Positions 35,584-47,799 of a DNA stretch of 64,000 nucleotides are shown in pieces. The notes beneath the pieces were generated by a model, which had not been told where the DNA came from, did not search any database, and was given only the letters and a program-made list of their open reading frames with translations. The stretch's first letter is position 1. Each line of letters begins with the position of its first letter. Source of the DNA: Ancylostoma caninum (taxonomy: Eukaryota; Nematoda; Chromadorea; Rhabditida; Ancylostomatidae); contig JBAJFG010000562.1 of NCBI GenBank assembly GCA_037903475.1, forward strand, positions 4,012,501 through 4,076,500. The letters are read 5' to 3'. The translations under genes were made by a program, and so were the position numbers.

Positions 35584-36365
35584 CTGGTTGTCTTTCAATT
35601 GCTCCAGAAGATCGTTCTCGACGCTTTCACGCAAAAACGTCACCAGAGGGGAGCTGCCTGAAAGTACGAAAGTTATGGACTTTCTCAATGGACCACCGGG
35701 TGGCCATTAAATGGGAACAGGTAACTGCTGCCTAACGGCCGGGCGCAGAGACAAATAGGCCATCATTGTTACTCAAATGCAAGAGTTATGAATCGAGTGG
35801 GTTTACATATGGATGGGGGAAGAGAAAGGTAGGAGACGTTCCATTTTTATGCAGAAAAAAATGCTCAAATAAGGCAAATTTTCCACAAACTCGCTGGTAG
35901 CAAACTTTAGGGAAATTCTACAATGCAGCAATCCTAGCTTATTTTCAGAAGATGACCTAAGAACTTCTAGTATAAGCTAAGAACTCACTACTATCTCGCT
36001 TGCTGTCTTTTGCAGTGTCCTTTGTGGCTGACTGAAACATCAGATTTGATCATAAGAAGCGATTCCTTCGAGGGAAAAGAACAAAAGACGCCAAGGGGCG
36101 GTCCAAACAGACTATCGGAAACTCATTTACATTTTTTGTAAAGCCATCCAGTAAATTTTAACAATCCTATAACTAGCGTTTGGTAAAAACCCCAGCGACT
36201 CAGTGTGGAACGTACCTTTCGACTGTACTGCTTGAATAGTGGATCGTTGAGCAATTTTTCGAGTTTTTCCACGTCCTCTCGTACGTCCGCACTTTCCGCT
36301 CGTTCACGTAACTCACGCAAAACACGGAATACCTTCTCTTCCTCTGTAATGTCGGTGATGTTCAT
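35584..36365 (-). CDS. Three 5' exons of an L27-like scaffold gene
   Basis: Exon 1 (36365-36216) starts at ATG 36365 and ends AAG before GTACGT. Exon 2 (36031-35989) follows GATGTTTCAG and ends before GTGAGT. Exon 3 (35657-35584) follows TACTTTCAG and ends CAG before GTAATT. Lengths of 150, 43 and 74 bases join in one frame for 89 codons. Exon 1 reads EEEKVFRVLRELRERAES, then DVEKLEKLLNDPLFKQYSRK. Two amphipathic helices with a D-V-x-x-L-x-x-L-L-x-x-P core resemble the L27 domain of MAGUK proteins (MPP/CASK/Lin-7), which pair L27 domains to build polarity complexes. Exons 2-3 add a polar linker and SPLVTFLRESVENDLLEQLK, another helix. The splice structure is strong; the L27 assignment is tentative. 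Later exons (PDZ, SH3, guanylate kinase-like) are not seen. A possible very short end exon lies near 34981-34949. Confidence 0.6.
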
Positions 36366-36399
36366 GTTGTTCTGTTCATGAGGAGGGAACAGCTGTCAT

Positions 36400-37020
36400 T
36401 TTCGTAAAAATAGCAGAAAGATTTATTGGTAGTCATGGATTGGGATTGAATGTGAAAATCTATGAATATAATGCTAAACTTTGCGTGGAGTATAGCACCC
36501 TCCTCTGCCGCCAGGAATATCAACTGAGAGATTTGAGATTACAAGCTTAAATATCTAAATCGATATTATAAAAGTATAAATCGTGAAGTGGGAATAAAAA
36601 ATGTATGTATAATTAATTTCACTTTCTTCATATGAATTTTCTTATTCACATAACAAAAAAAATTCAAATAAAACATTCCTGTACAAAACAACTGGCGCCA
36701 TTTTATCGTAACTGAGAAATTGTTAAATCGATTCTGGGTGGAGTGCCGCTAGCGTCGCTGCGGCACGGATCACCGACAATCGATACATATAGAAATCGAT
36801 ATCGCCTCTGTGATGGCGGCGTAGAGATTTATACTCCGCGCAGAGTGTAGCGGCAGCCTCATTTATATAGTGAGCGTGAAATTTCGCTAGTGTTTTTTGG
36901 TGGAGCGAATCTTTCAACAGGTTAAGCACATAGTTCAACAGATAATTAAATAAATCCTCTTAACAAATAATGGTACGTATAAGTACATAAATAAAGAAAT
37001 GATAGGTAAATGATCAAATC
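36400..37020 (-). promoter_or_regulatory. Possible upstream region of the L27-like gene
   Basis: This AT-rich stretch contains a compact GC-richer block at 36725-36900. It has paired ATCGAT words around 36781-36802 and, on the - strand, GAGTATAAATCTC near 36825-36838, a TATA-like word. A 71-codon frame (36723-36938) crosses the block but shows no known motif. Promoter role is inference from position only. Confidence 0.2.
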
Positions 37021-37029
37021 CTTGTCAGA

Positions 37030-38420
37030 AAAGACATGAATGCGGATTGGACTCATGGAACAGCAAGGGGCCGGTCCAGACTGACCGAAATGAATTCATT
37101 TTGTTTGAAGTTTTCCCTACCAAGGTGCTACATCATGCATATTAGTAGTTTTTGCTCTCCGGTCCACATAATTTATGATATTTTTCCACGGCGCAGCTGT
37201 AGTTCATCCCCCCCCCCCCGCCTCCCCACCAAGCAACGGTGTGTTATTGTGGCTTGCCTACAGGATTGCGGGTTAGAGCATCACGGGTTAGGTGGCTGGC
37301 TCAAGGGCCCAGAACCCGCAAATGGACATTGCTTTTCACTTTTGTATTCTCATAAGATTCACGGGTGAAAATGGTTCACAAATACAAGCAACTCGCTTAG
37401 GAAGGAGCACAAAGACTACTGGCCGAGTCTTCCGGGAGTGTAGCAGTAGCATTGCAATCGCCCCGACCACTTCATTTTTGATACTTATTGAATGTGGACG
37501 ATCCGAGACCGACGACAGCCTGCGCAATTAATACGCATGAAAAAGTTATGGGCAGCAAGTGGGTTACACTTCTCAGGGACTGCACAGCCAAGCCTGATTG
37601 AGTGAAATCTTATTGACGAGAAAAATGTGGAAGCTTGATTTTGCCAAGAGTGGGTCACGAGACGGCTACATAGATGATTCTTGATTCCAAATGTGAAGAA
37701 GAGGGTAATCGATGGAAGGTTTGCACAAGCAACTTTATCTACGTCCGAGGTCATATTCAAGAATTTGAATGTTGTTCTCATCTATGAGTTGACACACCAA
37801 ACATTCTCCAAATTTTTTAGTTGACATGTGGAACTGTTACTTTTCCTTTCCTTAAACGAAGTAGAAAATGTAAGCGAAATTTCAAATTTTTGGCAGGTAT
37901 TCTTGTAAATTTGACTGAAAACCCCGTGCTTCAGGTCTTATCAAATAGCAGCAGTCGAGAGCACGTACATTGACACAGAGGATTCAGGGGACAATCCCAA
38001 TTTACCACCGTAATATATTAGCGATCACATATCTGAATAAAAGATTTTTATAGCTGGGCAAGAACAATCCCTCTGAAACCATATCTGAGCAGGGTCAGTA
38101 AAATGTTGCACACAGAGTTGAGGCTCACAAAAATTCCACACAGGGCCTGCAGTCAATAAATATTTAGAGTGCTAGAGATCAACGGAGTTTACACCTGGAG
38201 TAAGGTTTAATTCCGAAAAAATTGTAAGAAGGAATATATGTATGAACAAATTCATCGAAATTATGTTGTTTCATACAAGATTTCAGAATAAAGCATAGAC
38301 GTAGGGGTTATTTTTGCACAACCGTACTATCGTAATCAATGCGTGAAGTAAAATGCACGCGCAGATGTAATTGCATCATAAGTCTTCCAGTCGGACAAAC
38401 AACAACACAAACATCTATAG
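37030..38420. other. No supported gene
   Basis: Contains a C run at about 37210-37219 and short frames only. No domain, no convincing splice pair. Confidence 0.4.
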
Positions 38421-38455
38421 AGTTGACCTCAACGAATCATTTTATTCCACGCCCC

Positions 38456-38790
38456 CATGGAAACTAGACGAGTAGCGGGGGTTATCCAGAGAAAAATCTG
38501 GTGGCGCTCACAACGTACGCCGCGACGCGACCGCGCCGCACGCGTATGCTTCTCAAGTTCGTGTTGTTTCTTCAAATTCGAAGCACTAAATGACATTGGT
38601 GGCCACCTCCTCAAGTTAGTGGGTTCCGATAACATTCATCTGTCCCGCTTACGCTTAGAAAAGTTGTCCATATCCACGCAGAACGGCTCATACCCTCGAA
38701 AGCTACAGCCGCGACGCGCACATGAATCGACCAATCACAGACCAGCAGCGAATGTGCCTCTTGTCACGCTGCCGTGAAAAATGCGTGTAA
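38456..38790. promoter_or_regulatory. CpG-rich block with CCAAT word
   Basis: A CpG-rich island (around 38500-38545 and 38700-38770) contains ACCAATCACAG at about 38729-38739, a CCAAT-box-like word. On the - strand two closely spaced ATGs run into GTAAGC near 38659, resembling a short first exon. No product can be assigned. Confidence 0.25.
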
Positions 38791-39169
38791 GCTTAATTTT
38801 CAATTATTTTTCCAGTAAAAAAAGAAATAGTTGCCAAAGCGCTCATCATACTAACTAGGTGTTCTGAAAACGTCAGTAATGAATGGACTAAAAACGAAAA
38901 TAGAAATAAAGTTCAAGAATCACAAAACCTTTTTACTCAGATAGTTTTTCGGAAGGACTGCAGCAGAAAATCGGAAGAACTAACAGGTGACCTCAGCTCT
39001 TCCGCCTTTCTGTTGCGATTATTTCGAATAGATGCAATAGATGAATAGAGTCGAATGATGAATGATCTTCCCGACATTTTGTCTGAGTAGAGGGAAATCT
39101 ATAAGAACCTGATGTTCCACGTGTGAGAGGCCTTGATGAACGCTATGTACGAATTTTTGGTGCCTTTAG

Positions 39170-39340
39170 ATGGCTACAGAAAAAGAGATAAACATTCGTC
39201 CGTTTATCATACTAAAAAACGTAAGCAAAGGTAAACAAGTTCACGAGAAAGTCGACGTGCTGAAGAGATCACAAAAAATCCAATACTATGACGAAGCCAG
39301 GACTCGTCAAGCTAGGTTTTTCTTAAGTTGCGTGCTACCT
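39170..39340 (+). CDS. Putative exon starting with ATG, unknown protein
   Basis: A 171-base segment begins with ATG directly after an acceptor-like GGTGCCTTTAG and ends in CTACCT before GTAAGT, a near-consensus donor, in phase 0. It encodes 57 residues, strongly basic, including KNVSKGKQVHEKVDVLKRSQ and YYDEARTRQARFFLS. An ATG immediately after an acceptor is common in trans-spliced nematode genes. I do not recognise the protein. A further exon-like segment on the same strand lies at 40069-40177. Confidence 0.35.
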
Positions 39341-40068
39341 GTAAGTCATTTTCTAAAAGAGTTGAAGAAGAAAATGAGAAAAACCCAGCTGATGAAACAA
39401 TGATAGAGCAAAAAAAAAACCGGAATTTGGAAAAGACAAGTTTCGTGCTAGAAAAAGTTAGATTTGTTTCATGTTAGGTTGATCCGTGATCTGTTTTTAT
39501 CAATGTTTTGATTAGCGGAAGAACAAAAGGAAGACGGGAGATCGCAGCCACTAACTGCTGCATCTTGATGTCTCGAAATCTCCAGGTGAAAAATCTCAAA
39601 AAACCTACCGCTTTAAAATTCTGAAACGTGAAAACCCACGGGGAATAAAACATGCAAAAGCCAGGATCTGCTTCCTTTTTGCCTTTTCTGCAACATAAAC
39701 GCATGCAAGGAAAATTTTAATTGAATTCAATGAAACACTCAGCACTTTTCCCTGAGAGCTACTGAAAAAGTTAGTTCCAAATTCAGGTCATTGAAACTGA
39801 ATATTTTTTTTGAGGGATCAGGAAATAGAAGATTAGGCACCACAATTTTGAGGAGCTCCAGATTTGCGCAGTTATTCCACAAGGCAAAGAGGTAAGAATA
39901 AATTTGCACAGAAACTGCGTAGATCTGATAAAATGCCAAAAAAATGAATAACTCTCGGAAAAAAGTAGTCATAGATGTACAAATATTTGAGATATCGCTG
40001 AATTCATGGATATTCTGGATACCATGAATAGCTCTACTCACCGGACAAACTGCACATGAGCGACGAAC

Positions 40069-40177
40069 ATGGGCAGGTCGACGCACACTGAAAATATGGA
40101 AATTTCGAGAAAAACCATCAGTGAGAAAGAGAATAAAAAACAGACAAAGAGCGAACTATTCGAAAATAAGAAAAATG
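40069..40177 (+). CDS. Putative exon, lysine/glutamate-rich
   Basis: An open segment ends AAAAATG before GTAAGTGCG, an excellent donor. It encodes a charged run such as SRKTISEKENKKQTKSELFE. The start is uncertain: an ATG at 40069 opens the frame, but no strong acceptor precedes it. It may belong with the exon at 39170-39340. Highly charged low-complexity sequence limits what can be inferred. Confidence 0.3.
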
Positions 40178-41228
40178 GTAAGTGCGACAAACCAAGAGTA
40201 AACGAGAAAAAGAAACGAAAGGAAAAAAAGAAAGTCTCGAAAGAGTGCTAACCAATGGATGAGAAGAAAAAAGAGAAGTAGAGGAGATGATTAGCATGAG
40301 TAGTACCTACATATTAACGGATTAGATTCATTCCAAGGAGCATGTTCGATCGTAGCCAAATGAAAATTACAAGGTTTGAACAAGAGACAGTACTACAGCT
40401 CTGAAGGAACGATTGCAGAGACCTTAGGAAATTCGTTTTTTTTTTTGGATATCCGAAAAATTGAATCGGTTTGTGGTTGTTAATTTTATTAACTTCTATC
40501 AGTTTTTATTCATTGCAAAGTGTGCGTATCACGAATATTTGAATTCGAATATTTCATTTTCATTGAGTGGGAAATTCGAAGGTTTGAAGGGGAGAGTGCA
40601 GCGCAACCCAGGAGAAACGACTGGGAAAGACTGAGATTTTTTTTGAATGTTCAAATGTTCGAACAGGTTGCTGAGCTACTGTGTAAAGAACTGAATTATT
40701 CGGTTCTTATATCAAATGAGTAAAAAAAACGAGAATAAGAGCGAAGGTTACCAACACAGCCCTAAAGGAAAAAGCAGGAAAGGCTGTAGAGCCCCTTCTT
40801 CTCGATAGTATTCGCATATTCGAATCGGTCCCATCATTACGATTTGAATTATTATTTGGAAGTCTGAGTTATTCTGGGTATATAGTATTTGGTCCTAATC
40901 ATATGCATTTGAATTCAAGCACACGATTTGAAGTGACCATAAAACTGAAGATGCTTACGTGATAGGGCAATAGGGCGACAGGAAATGCTGTTGATGTTTT
41001 TCTCTCGAATATTCGAACGTTCAACTTGATTCTCACATCATTAATTGTATTAAATTGAATTCTTTTCTTCTCATTCGGTGCAATGAATAACGAATACGTG
41101 TTTGGTGAGGAATTGCGTGAAAAGAGGAAGTAGCAAGTGATTTAAGCGAGAGTGAAGGGAGCAAGAGAATGAAGCTCGGCCCTAAATCTTGATAGGCACG
41201 TCCAGAAAGCAGTAAATTATCCTTGCAG

Positions 41229-41484
41229 TCCGGCTATCGCTGATTCGGAACAGATGTTAGTTGACGTATTGATTGAGCATGACATTTTTCATGTGATGGA
41301 AACACAAGGATGCTCAGCAGCAGCAACAGCGGCAGTGAGACGGACGGATGGATGGACGGATGAACGAGAGGAGGACGAGAGGACGAGTTACAACCGGCCG
41401 CGGAGCTGTGCCACACTGGCCGCCGGCCGGCGGCACATGCGAAATAAACGAGCGCCACTTGGGAGCCATTCAGGCCATCATTAG
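41229..41484 (+). CDS. Possible terminal exon with GGAT repeat
   Basis: An acceptor (TTATCCTTGCAG ending 41228) opens into a frame ending TAG at 41482-41484. Its first part reads PAIADSEQMLVDVLIEHDIF, then HVMETQGCS, with coding-like codon use. It then runs into an alanine stretch and a GGAC/GGAT microsatellite, then a GC-rich arginine-rich tail. The other strand is also open here, so the call is weak. Confidence 0.25.
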
Positions 41485-41499
41485 TCACCGGAATGCACT

Positions 41500-43830
41500 A
41501 CGAGCTAAAGCATAGCGTAAGATTAAACACCTGGTCAGCGGCACGAAGCCCTGAGGCGAAGAGGTCCGCGCCCAGAGTGAGGCGGAAGTGAAATGCGAGG
41601 GCTTCCGCAACATCTGCTCCTGGTCTTCTGCGTTTATACTAGTGCAAGTCGGTGAATGAATGAACGAGAATGAATAAGCAAATAAAGCTCTATATGAGCA
41701 ACGGAATATTTTGTTGGACCAAAAAATCGAATGATTGTCGAACCAATCAAAAAATCAATTCAGATCACACCAGTGGAAAATCTCTTGTGCTCGCTTGTGT
41801 CGCGAGTTGTCGCCGTGTAGCTGTCACTATGAACTGCGTGCAATGGACTGGGAGAGATAAATTTAAGGAATTGCAATTGAAAAAGCATTATCTCTCTCTT
41901 ACTTATCGGTGGAAAACCCAAAATCTTTGCTACTCGAAAATGTATACCACTAGCGAGTACCAAAACCGGTAGTTCGAATATTCAAGACATTCGACTAGTT
42001 GTGTAGCCCACTTACTCGAAGGATCAAACAACAAATTCGACAACAAATGCAAGGAACGAACCCTCTATTCAATGAGCCACATATGTAGCTTTTGTTGTGC
42101 ATGCGTAGTTCCACGTGAAGCGTCCATTACAAATTATTTATTTGAAGACTGCTAAGTAAAAAAAACTTATAAAAGCCAGGCTGTGGTACGTGAACGCGAA
42201 GGTTTCTCCTAATTATTTCTGGGTTATTTCAAGAATGTCATCAAAATGAATGAATTGGAGCATGAGGGGATAAAAATCACGATAATGTTTCCCTTTGTCC
42301 CTAAGGATTTTGGGTCTGGAAGAAGCGGTCGCGGGAATGAACACCAGCTTACCTCGAGAATGAGATCCCAAACGACTGGGACTTCAAAAATGAAGCTGCT
42401 AGACGGATAACAACTCAAATTCGAGCCATAAAAACAACAATTCAAAAATAACTGGAGGACAAGAAATTAATATTGATGCGAAATAATGTGTTTCCATTGG
42501 AGATTTATGAATTTTTTGAATAAAATAAGCAAAAACCTGCATCATTTCGTTGTAAAATTCAGAATATAATAGGAATGTGGTGGAATGGTTTTCGGTTTTT
42601 TTTTTCTTTGAATTTCTAAGCAAATGCTAAGGTGTCACTCATGAGTGCTTGCGCATCCGGATGCATCATTAAATTACCCACGGAAAGAGTGTTGACCTAC
42701 CCAAATCTACGCTCGGTGCTGAATTCAGATCAAACAAAAATTGAACCTACCATGAAAATATGTTCAAGAAATGATAGTTAAGAGGGAAAACCAAAAGCTA
42801 GAGAAAAATGAAGGAAGCTCGCAAAGAAAAATGGGTCATAAATAATATATTCAGACTTCAATCATTGCATGCAACATAATTATTAGTAGGCCAACAGTTC
42901 ATAGAAACCCGTAGTGCAAACAAAAACATGTGATGCTTCCGTCCAGAAGGTATGATATTTCTCGATTCGAAAATTTCCCAATAAATATAGAGATTGAGGA
43001 CCGAAATTTTCTGAAGATGAAAGCGATTCAGAATGAGATGAGGGATCCAGAGAAGTGGTGGATGCAAGCATTGCACTGGATAACCCAGCAATTTGTCAAA
43101 GTTTCTCAAAGAAAAGACGCTCGGAACAGAGGGACAGACGCGTGCTGGTGAACAAGCATCAAACCACTGTGTTGATTAATGGCTGAGTGAACTAGCTACC
43201 AGCTCATCCTATTACCGTAACGACATTAAGAAAAATGCGCTAACAGAAAGAAGAATTTCTGCTGATAATAAGATTAACCATTGGAACAGGACGACTTTAA
43301 CACGAAAAATGACAGATACTCTTAGGACAGAATAAAAACCAAATAACTTAGTTTCTGGGGAAGAACTAGTCTTGTTTCTCCATCGAAGCTGTTTGCAGGG
43401 CTATATGTACATATTACTCTCCTCTCTTCAAAAATTGGAACTATCGAGTTGATTGATGTCGAATATTCGAATTCGCACGTATCTTATATGTTATTCGATC
43501 CTAAATATGATACAAACATAACATTTTTTCTCAGAAGATTATCCTCATAAATATTTCTCTGTTGACTCAAGAATTAACGATGCAAGCTCATATACGCTTG
43601 CATTTTATTTTACGCCTCAATTTCGGTGACATTTTCAACAGATGAGCCGTTTTCTTCCCCGTAAATTCCCTAACGATTCTCCTTTTCAGCGGCTACCATT
43701 TTTTCTGAACTCATTTCGCTTTCTTGAGAGCAGTGCCGGCGCTATCCAGCCTCTTATTAAATTCATACTTCTTAGCTACATCAAAGTTCTTGAGGGAAGC
43801 AGGGATTTTAACCATTAAAAACACCGTCTC
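41500..43830. other. No supported gene
   Basis: AT-rich with short frames on both strands. Words of the type attcgaatattcgaa recur here and more densely at 40530-41000, but do not form a regular array. Confidence 0.4.
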
Positions 43831-43839
43831 ACCTAAAAA

Positions 43840-44290
43840 TATATTCTGAGAATTTCATGTAAAAGAATGTGTAGGAGCTGCTGATCGCAGAGGTATACTT
43901 GGTTCCGTGCGAAATTACAGAAAAACCCGTTTTCGAGCCCCAATTTTTAAGGAGCGAACCTATGGGCGGACCCGAGGGTGGGGCCAAAGTACTACCTGAA
44001 TAATTCACTTTCGGCCGCGCACCTTTTGGGGAAATTCGTAAATCTTGTGGGAATTCCTCATCCACTCCCTAACAGAGTAGAAACCGTGCACATGCATGAC
44101 TTAAATTAAAGCATGACAAGCAGCATGAGATGAGCACCCTGTACTTTGCATTGGCTCCGCCCACAGGCTCCTCAATAATTGAGCCTGAAAACGGGGTTTT
44201 TTCGGAAGTTTTCACCGGATCATATATATCATTCTGATCGGCAGCTGTTTGAAATTCTTTCCAAACAAAAATCTCAAAAACGATTCCGGG
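43840..44290. mobile_element. Diverged foldback element
   Basis: Left-arm words such as aaaaacccgttttcgagccc and aaggagcgaacctatgggcgg are matched in inverted order on the right by ggctccgcccacaggctcc and gagcctgaaaacggggtttt. The match extends outward with mismatches (ggagctgctgatc against gatcggcagctg). Each arm is about 130 bases. The ends are too diverged to define a target duplication. Confidence 0.7.
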
Positions 44291-44830
44291 GTGGGGCAAT
44301 GCCCTTAAGCACGTGCAGCTCATGGATATTCCTGCACATTCATTCCCATTTAAATAATTTTCCCGCGACATTTCCAGCGCTCATTATTCATTGGCACTGA
44401 CCGTCTCTTAGAATAAAATGGCTGGAGCACCCTTCGAAGAATCAGGAGATAGTGGGCAATTATCAGGCACTGAAACAGCCCAAACCAAACTCCTACACAA
44501 AAAACGGCCTCCGATAAAATTCCTAGCAGCCGCCTCTCCAGGATTTTATTGAATTCATAGGATTTTTCCACGTTAGCATCTTCATGGGAAGCTGTGGACG
44601 TGTAACTCATCCATTTTATACTGTTCTTATGGTGGATTATATTCTGATCATTCCATCCCTCTCCATTAATTATATTAACTTCCAACTGTTGTGGACGCAG
44701 AGGAATTTCAAAAACGACTTCATTGAAGAATTAATTTCAAATTAAAATTACCAGCAAACAATTGATGAAGTAGTGTAATTTCCAATCTGTAACCCAGGTT
44801 GATGAGTAAAAATCAGTCAAATGACAGCTG

Positions 44831-44847
44831 AATTACCCAAGTTTGAG
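44831..44847 (+). other. Exact 17-base match to spliced leader SL1
   Basis: AATTACCCAAGTTTGAG is identical to the last 17 bases of nematode SL1. A chance match of this length in 64 kb is very unlikely. It is followed by ACC, not GT, so it is not an SL RNA gene. The simplest reading is a reverse-transcribed trans-spliced mRNA, whose body would continue to the right. Downstream is a weak frame at 45014-45256 on the same strand with no recognisable function. Confidence 0.6.
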
Positions 44848-45627
44848 ACCCACATCGACAGCCTGCCGCAACTCCCAAGAGAATCTTGAAAGAGGATAAG
44901 AATCAGCAGCAGAACATGTTAGGTAATTTTTGTTCTTTGCTGTATTTTTCAAGACGTTCCCTCGTTATTGATCAGTTTCAGGGAAGGTCTTATTCCTTTT
45001 CTGTATCCATCTGGTGGTAGGAACGAAACGAAGCCCACGGTATTTTTCCTCTTTTGTTTGTGGTAGAAAAACCGAACAGCGAGACAAAATGAGCAGCAGA
45101 AAAAATCAAACCAGCGAAAAAAAATTATTTCGAACTTCCTCCGAAAACCACGCGTCTCACCTGGGAGATCCTATAGAAAAACTCCGAGAATTCCCAGTCA
45201 TAATAAGAATCCAACATACGTCACTTCAGTTATACATCTTTTTAATGGTTTCATAACAGCGCCGTCGTTCTAATGGACGTCCAAACGCTGTGCTGCTGCT
45301 TTGCATATATGCAAAATGCATAAAATAAATGCGTTCCATGACGTAGGCAACGTTTCTACATCCGCCGTAACGCTGTTAAATACCACAGGGGACGGTGGCA
45401 GAACGAACCGTGTTCTACTGAACTATAGCAAATAAAATTATGCAGTGAGGAGGTTTTAGTACTGCTACCAAAAAGGCGCGGTTCATCTGCAAGAAATTTT
45501 TTTTGCAGTTTCTCCCTGAATTTCGAATTAAAATGCGATGAAAACGTCAGAAGAATACTCGTAAATAATTTACGCAGAATGAAACTCAGACAGCTTGCAG
45601 GAAGACCGCAGAAGAAATAACTCGGTC

Positions 45628-45760
45628 ATGAGGTTGATGAGCGAAAGGCGAAAAGATATTCAAAGGGAGAAGAGTGACAGCAAAATCAAAGCAACAAGAA
45701 CTGCAGCCAAGTGGACCACGGCAGCCATACAGAATAAATGGCACGCAGCTTTAATAGCAG
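45628..45760 (+). CDS. Putative exon, basic helical protein
   Basis: The frame is open from about 45583, with a first ATG at 45628, and runs to GCAG before GTAAAG at 45761. It encodes MSERRKDIQREKSDSKIKAT and then AAKWTTAAIQNKWHAALIAG. The spacing of tryptophans in the second part is loosely like a Myb/SANT-type helix, but that is not enough to name it. A second open segment begins with an ATG after TAG at 45790. The gap of 29 bases is too short for an intron, so the two are not readily joined. Confidence 0.25.
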
Positions 45761-46272
45761 GTAAAGCTTTCTAATTGTTTAAAGAATAGATGCAAAAAAA
45801 TCTCGAAGAAATCTGCGTAAAACGAGCGAGGGAGTGGAAACAGAGAGGCGAGAAGCAAGCATTCCTTTCTGACCGAATCAAATCAGATCATAGGTCTGCA
45901 AAACCAATCTCCTTTCCGAAGCAGAACAAAGTGTCACAAAATGTTGCCAGATTTCCGAGTTACCTAGTTGTTAATTGTTAGCTACTGAGTTATAGCGTAA
46001 GTAAACGGGGATAGAATTGCAAATGAGTACCTGCCTAATAGTATATTGAAAAGCGTAATTTTGATGAAAAACAAGGAACAAACAGAATGGGTCGTCATGG
46101 TGCGGTACCTACCATTAAGGCGTTATGTAATGTGCTACATGTGGGCAGCGTTACCCAGAAAAAATGAAAGAATAAATGTCTGTTATGCACGAAAGCCTAC
46201 GCAGCCAGGTAGCACTACCCACAGGTGGTGGTCAGAGAAATAATAAGGGCGGGATCCTGCTCCTACCAGGTT

Positions 46273-46372
46273 GCATCACTGAGATTACCCAGGGTAGACG
46301 CGTTAATGTCTGTGTAAACGACAGGTAAAATTGTGTGGTTTTAAACTCTGGGTTATTTCAATGACTTAATGC
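46273..46372. mobile_element. Small inverted-repeat element, copy 1
   Basis: The left end GCATCACTGAGATTACCCAG is matched in inverted form by CTGGGTTATTTCAATGACTT and a following AATGC on the right. The same ends occur at 53400 and 53785. About 100 bases, no coding capacity. Confidence 0.65.
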
Positions 46373-46399
46373 TAACTAACACATACCATTAGCTCAATG

Positions 46400-47285
46400 T
46401 CAAGCATGTGTGTGCTACCTCACGGTTTATACCGTCTGGGTAGTGTTTTGAGTTGTCGAGTTATGGGTAATGCCTGGAAAACTTCCTCGATTATCCCGTG
46501 TAAAATCATTCCTGCATACCAACATGATCAATCTACCCAGGGTAGACGTACGTAAGTAATCTGTTTAGAGTAGAATTTGGGTCGCTATATGAGGAAACTT
46601 TCCTCAGCAGAAAAAAAAAACTACAAGCACTATATGTTGCAGTCTAATAATCAGTAGGCACTTAGGCTAACTTGGTTCACTTTTTCTTGAAAAGGTAACT
46701 TACCCATAGGGATTGGCTTGTTTTACCACGCTTTGAAGGTAAACTTTAGAAAAGGAAAAATGCAATGAGTGGTGAATATATTCAATTTCCGCTTCTGAGA
46801 GATGTCCATTTCTCGTTTCCTACGAAATCATCAACTTTTAGCAAGTGAAAACTTCATAACAGCGGGATATTGAAAATATGTTGCAGCACTGGACAGGACT
46901 AGTATTCAAAACAATAACAAGGGCATAGCTTATTGAACCAACGTAATAGGAAAATTTTAATGAGGACTTGCACTGGAGCTGACGGCCGCTGCTTCGAAAA
47001 TGCGCACTAAATTTAATTCAGAGGGTGCAGCATCAAGTGGGGAGTATGGATACAAGGTTACTGCTGAAAATTAAAAAAAGCATGCCAATACTCGTAACAG
47101 AAACAAAAAGAAACAGTTGAGAAATAAATAATGAATTGAGGAGCTCCTTCGCGCTACCAGCAAGGAAGTTTCCGTACAGGTGGAAAAGATGCTACTGTGA
47201 TGAAATACCAACATTTCACAGTTTTCGCTGATGTTTAAAACCAATCCACTGTAGGGGAACTCATGCTAGGTGCGTTCATTTGACG
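46400..47285. other. No supported gene
   Basis: AT-rich. An extra half-copy of the ctacccagggtagacg word at 46530-46550 may be a remnant of the small element family. Nothing else recognised. Confidence 0.4.
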
Positions 47286-47289
47286 TGCG

Positions 47290-47712
47290 TGCGTCTATAT
47301 GATGAAGGCTAGGCCCAGTGGCATCCCTGACGCAGCTCGAACGCACGCGTTTACGGTCTCACCGCGGCCGCGCGTTCTTTTTACTGGGGATGTACAGTAT
47401 GTTAGCTCAGTAAGTGCACCAGGGTGGAGTTCGACCGCAATTACGACCTCACCACGATTTTGGTTGAATGATCTAATTTTTACACATCTTTGATACGTGT
47501 GTGGTGTGATTCCTTTCGTTTTGATGCTTCCCGACTGCCATTTAGTAAAATCTTCTTCCAGACGCATTCTGGGGACAAAGTCGTAATTGGAGACAAAGGC
47601 CATCCAGGTGCACTTCCTGAGCTAACAGAGCATAGATGTCGCGTTGATCGGTCTACATGGAGTACCCTTTGCAAATTGATGCGTGCGTCAGACACGCGAC
47701 TGACATGCGCCC
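47290..47712. mobile_element. Diverged foldback element, CpG-rich
   Basis: The left word gttagctcagtaagtgcacc and the following ccgcaattacgacctcacc (47400-47455) are matched in inverted form by ggtgcacttcctgagctaac and gacaaagtcgtaattgg (47570-47630). The outer parts share tgcgtgcgtc. Frames through it look protein-like but are continuous with the inverted arms. No transposase. Confidence 0.6.
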
Positions 47713-47799
47713 CTAGTATAAATTGCTCTTATCTTTTTTGGACTGGATTTGGAAGCATAGCTTTCTTATTTATAGCCAATATTTGAAAATTGCTTCTCC

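Noticed and set aside
36723..36938. 71-codon frame on the - strand
   Set aside because: No motif and no splice sites; more likely upstream sequence of the L27-like gene.
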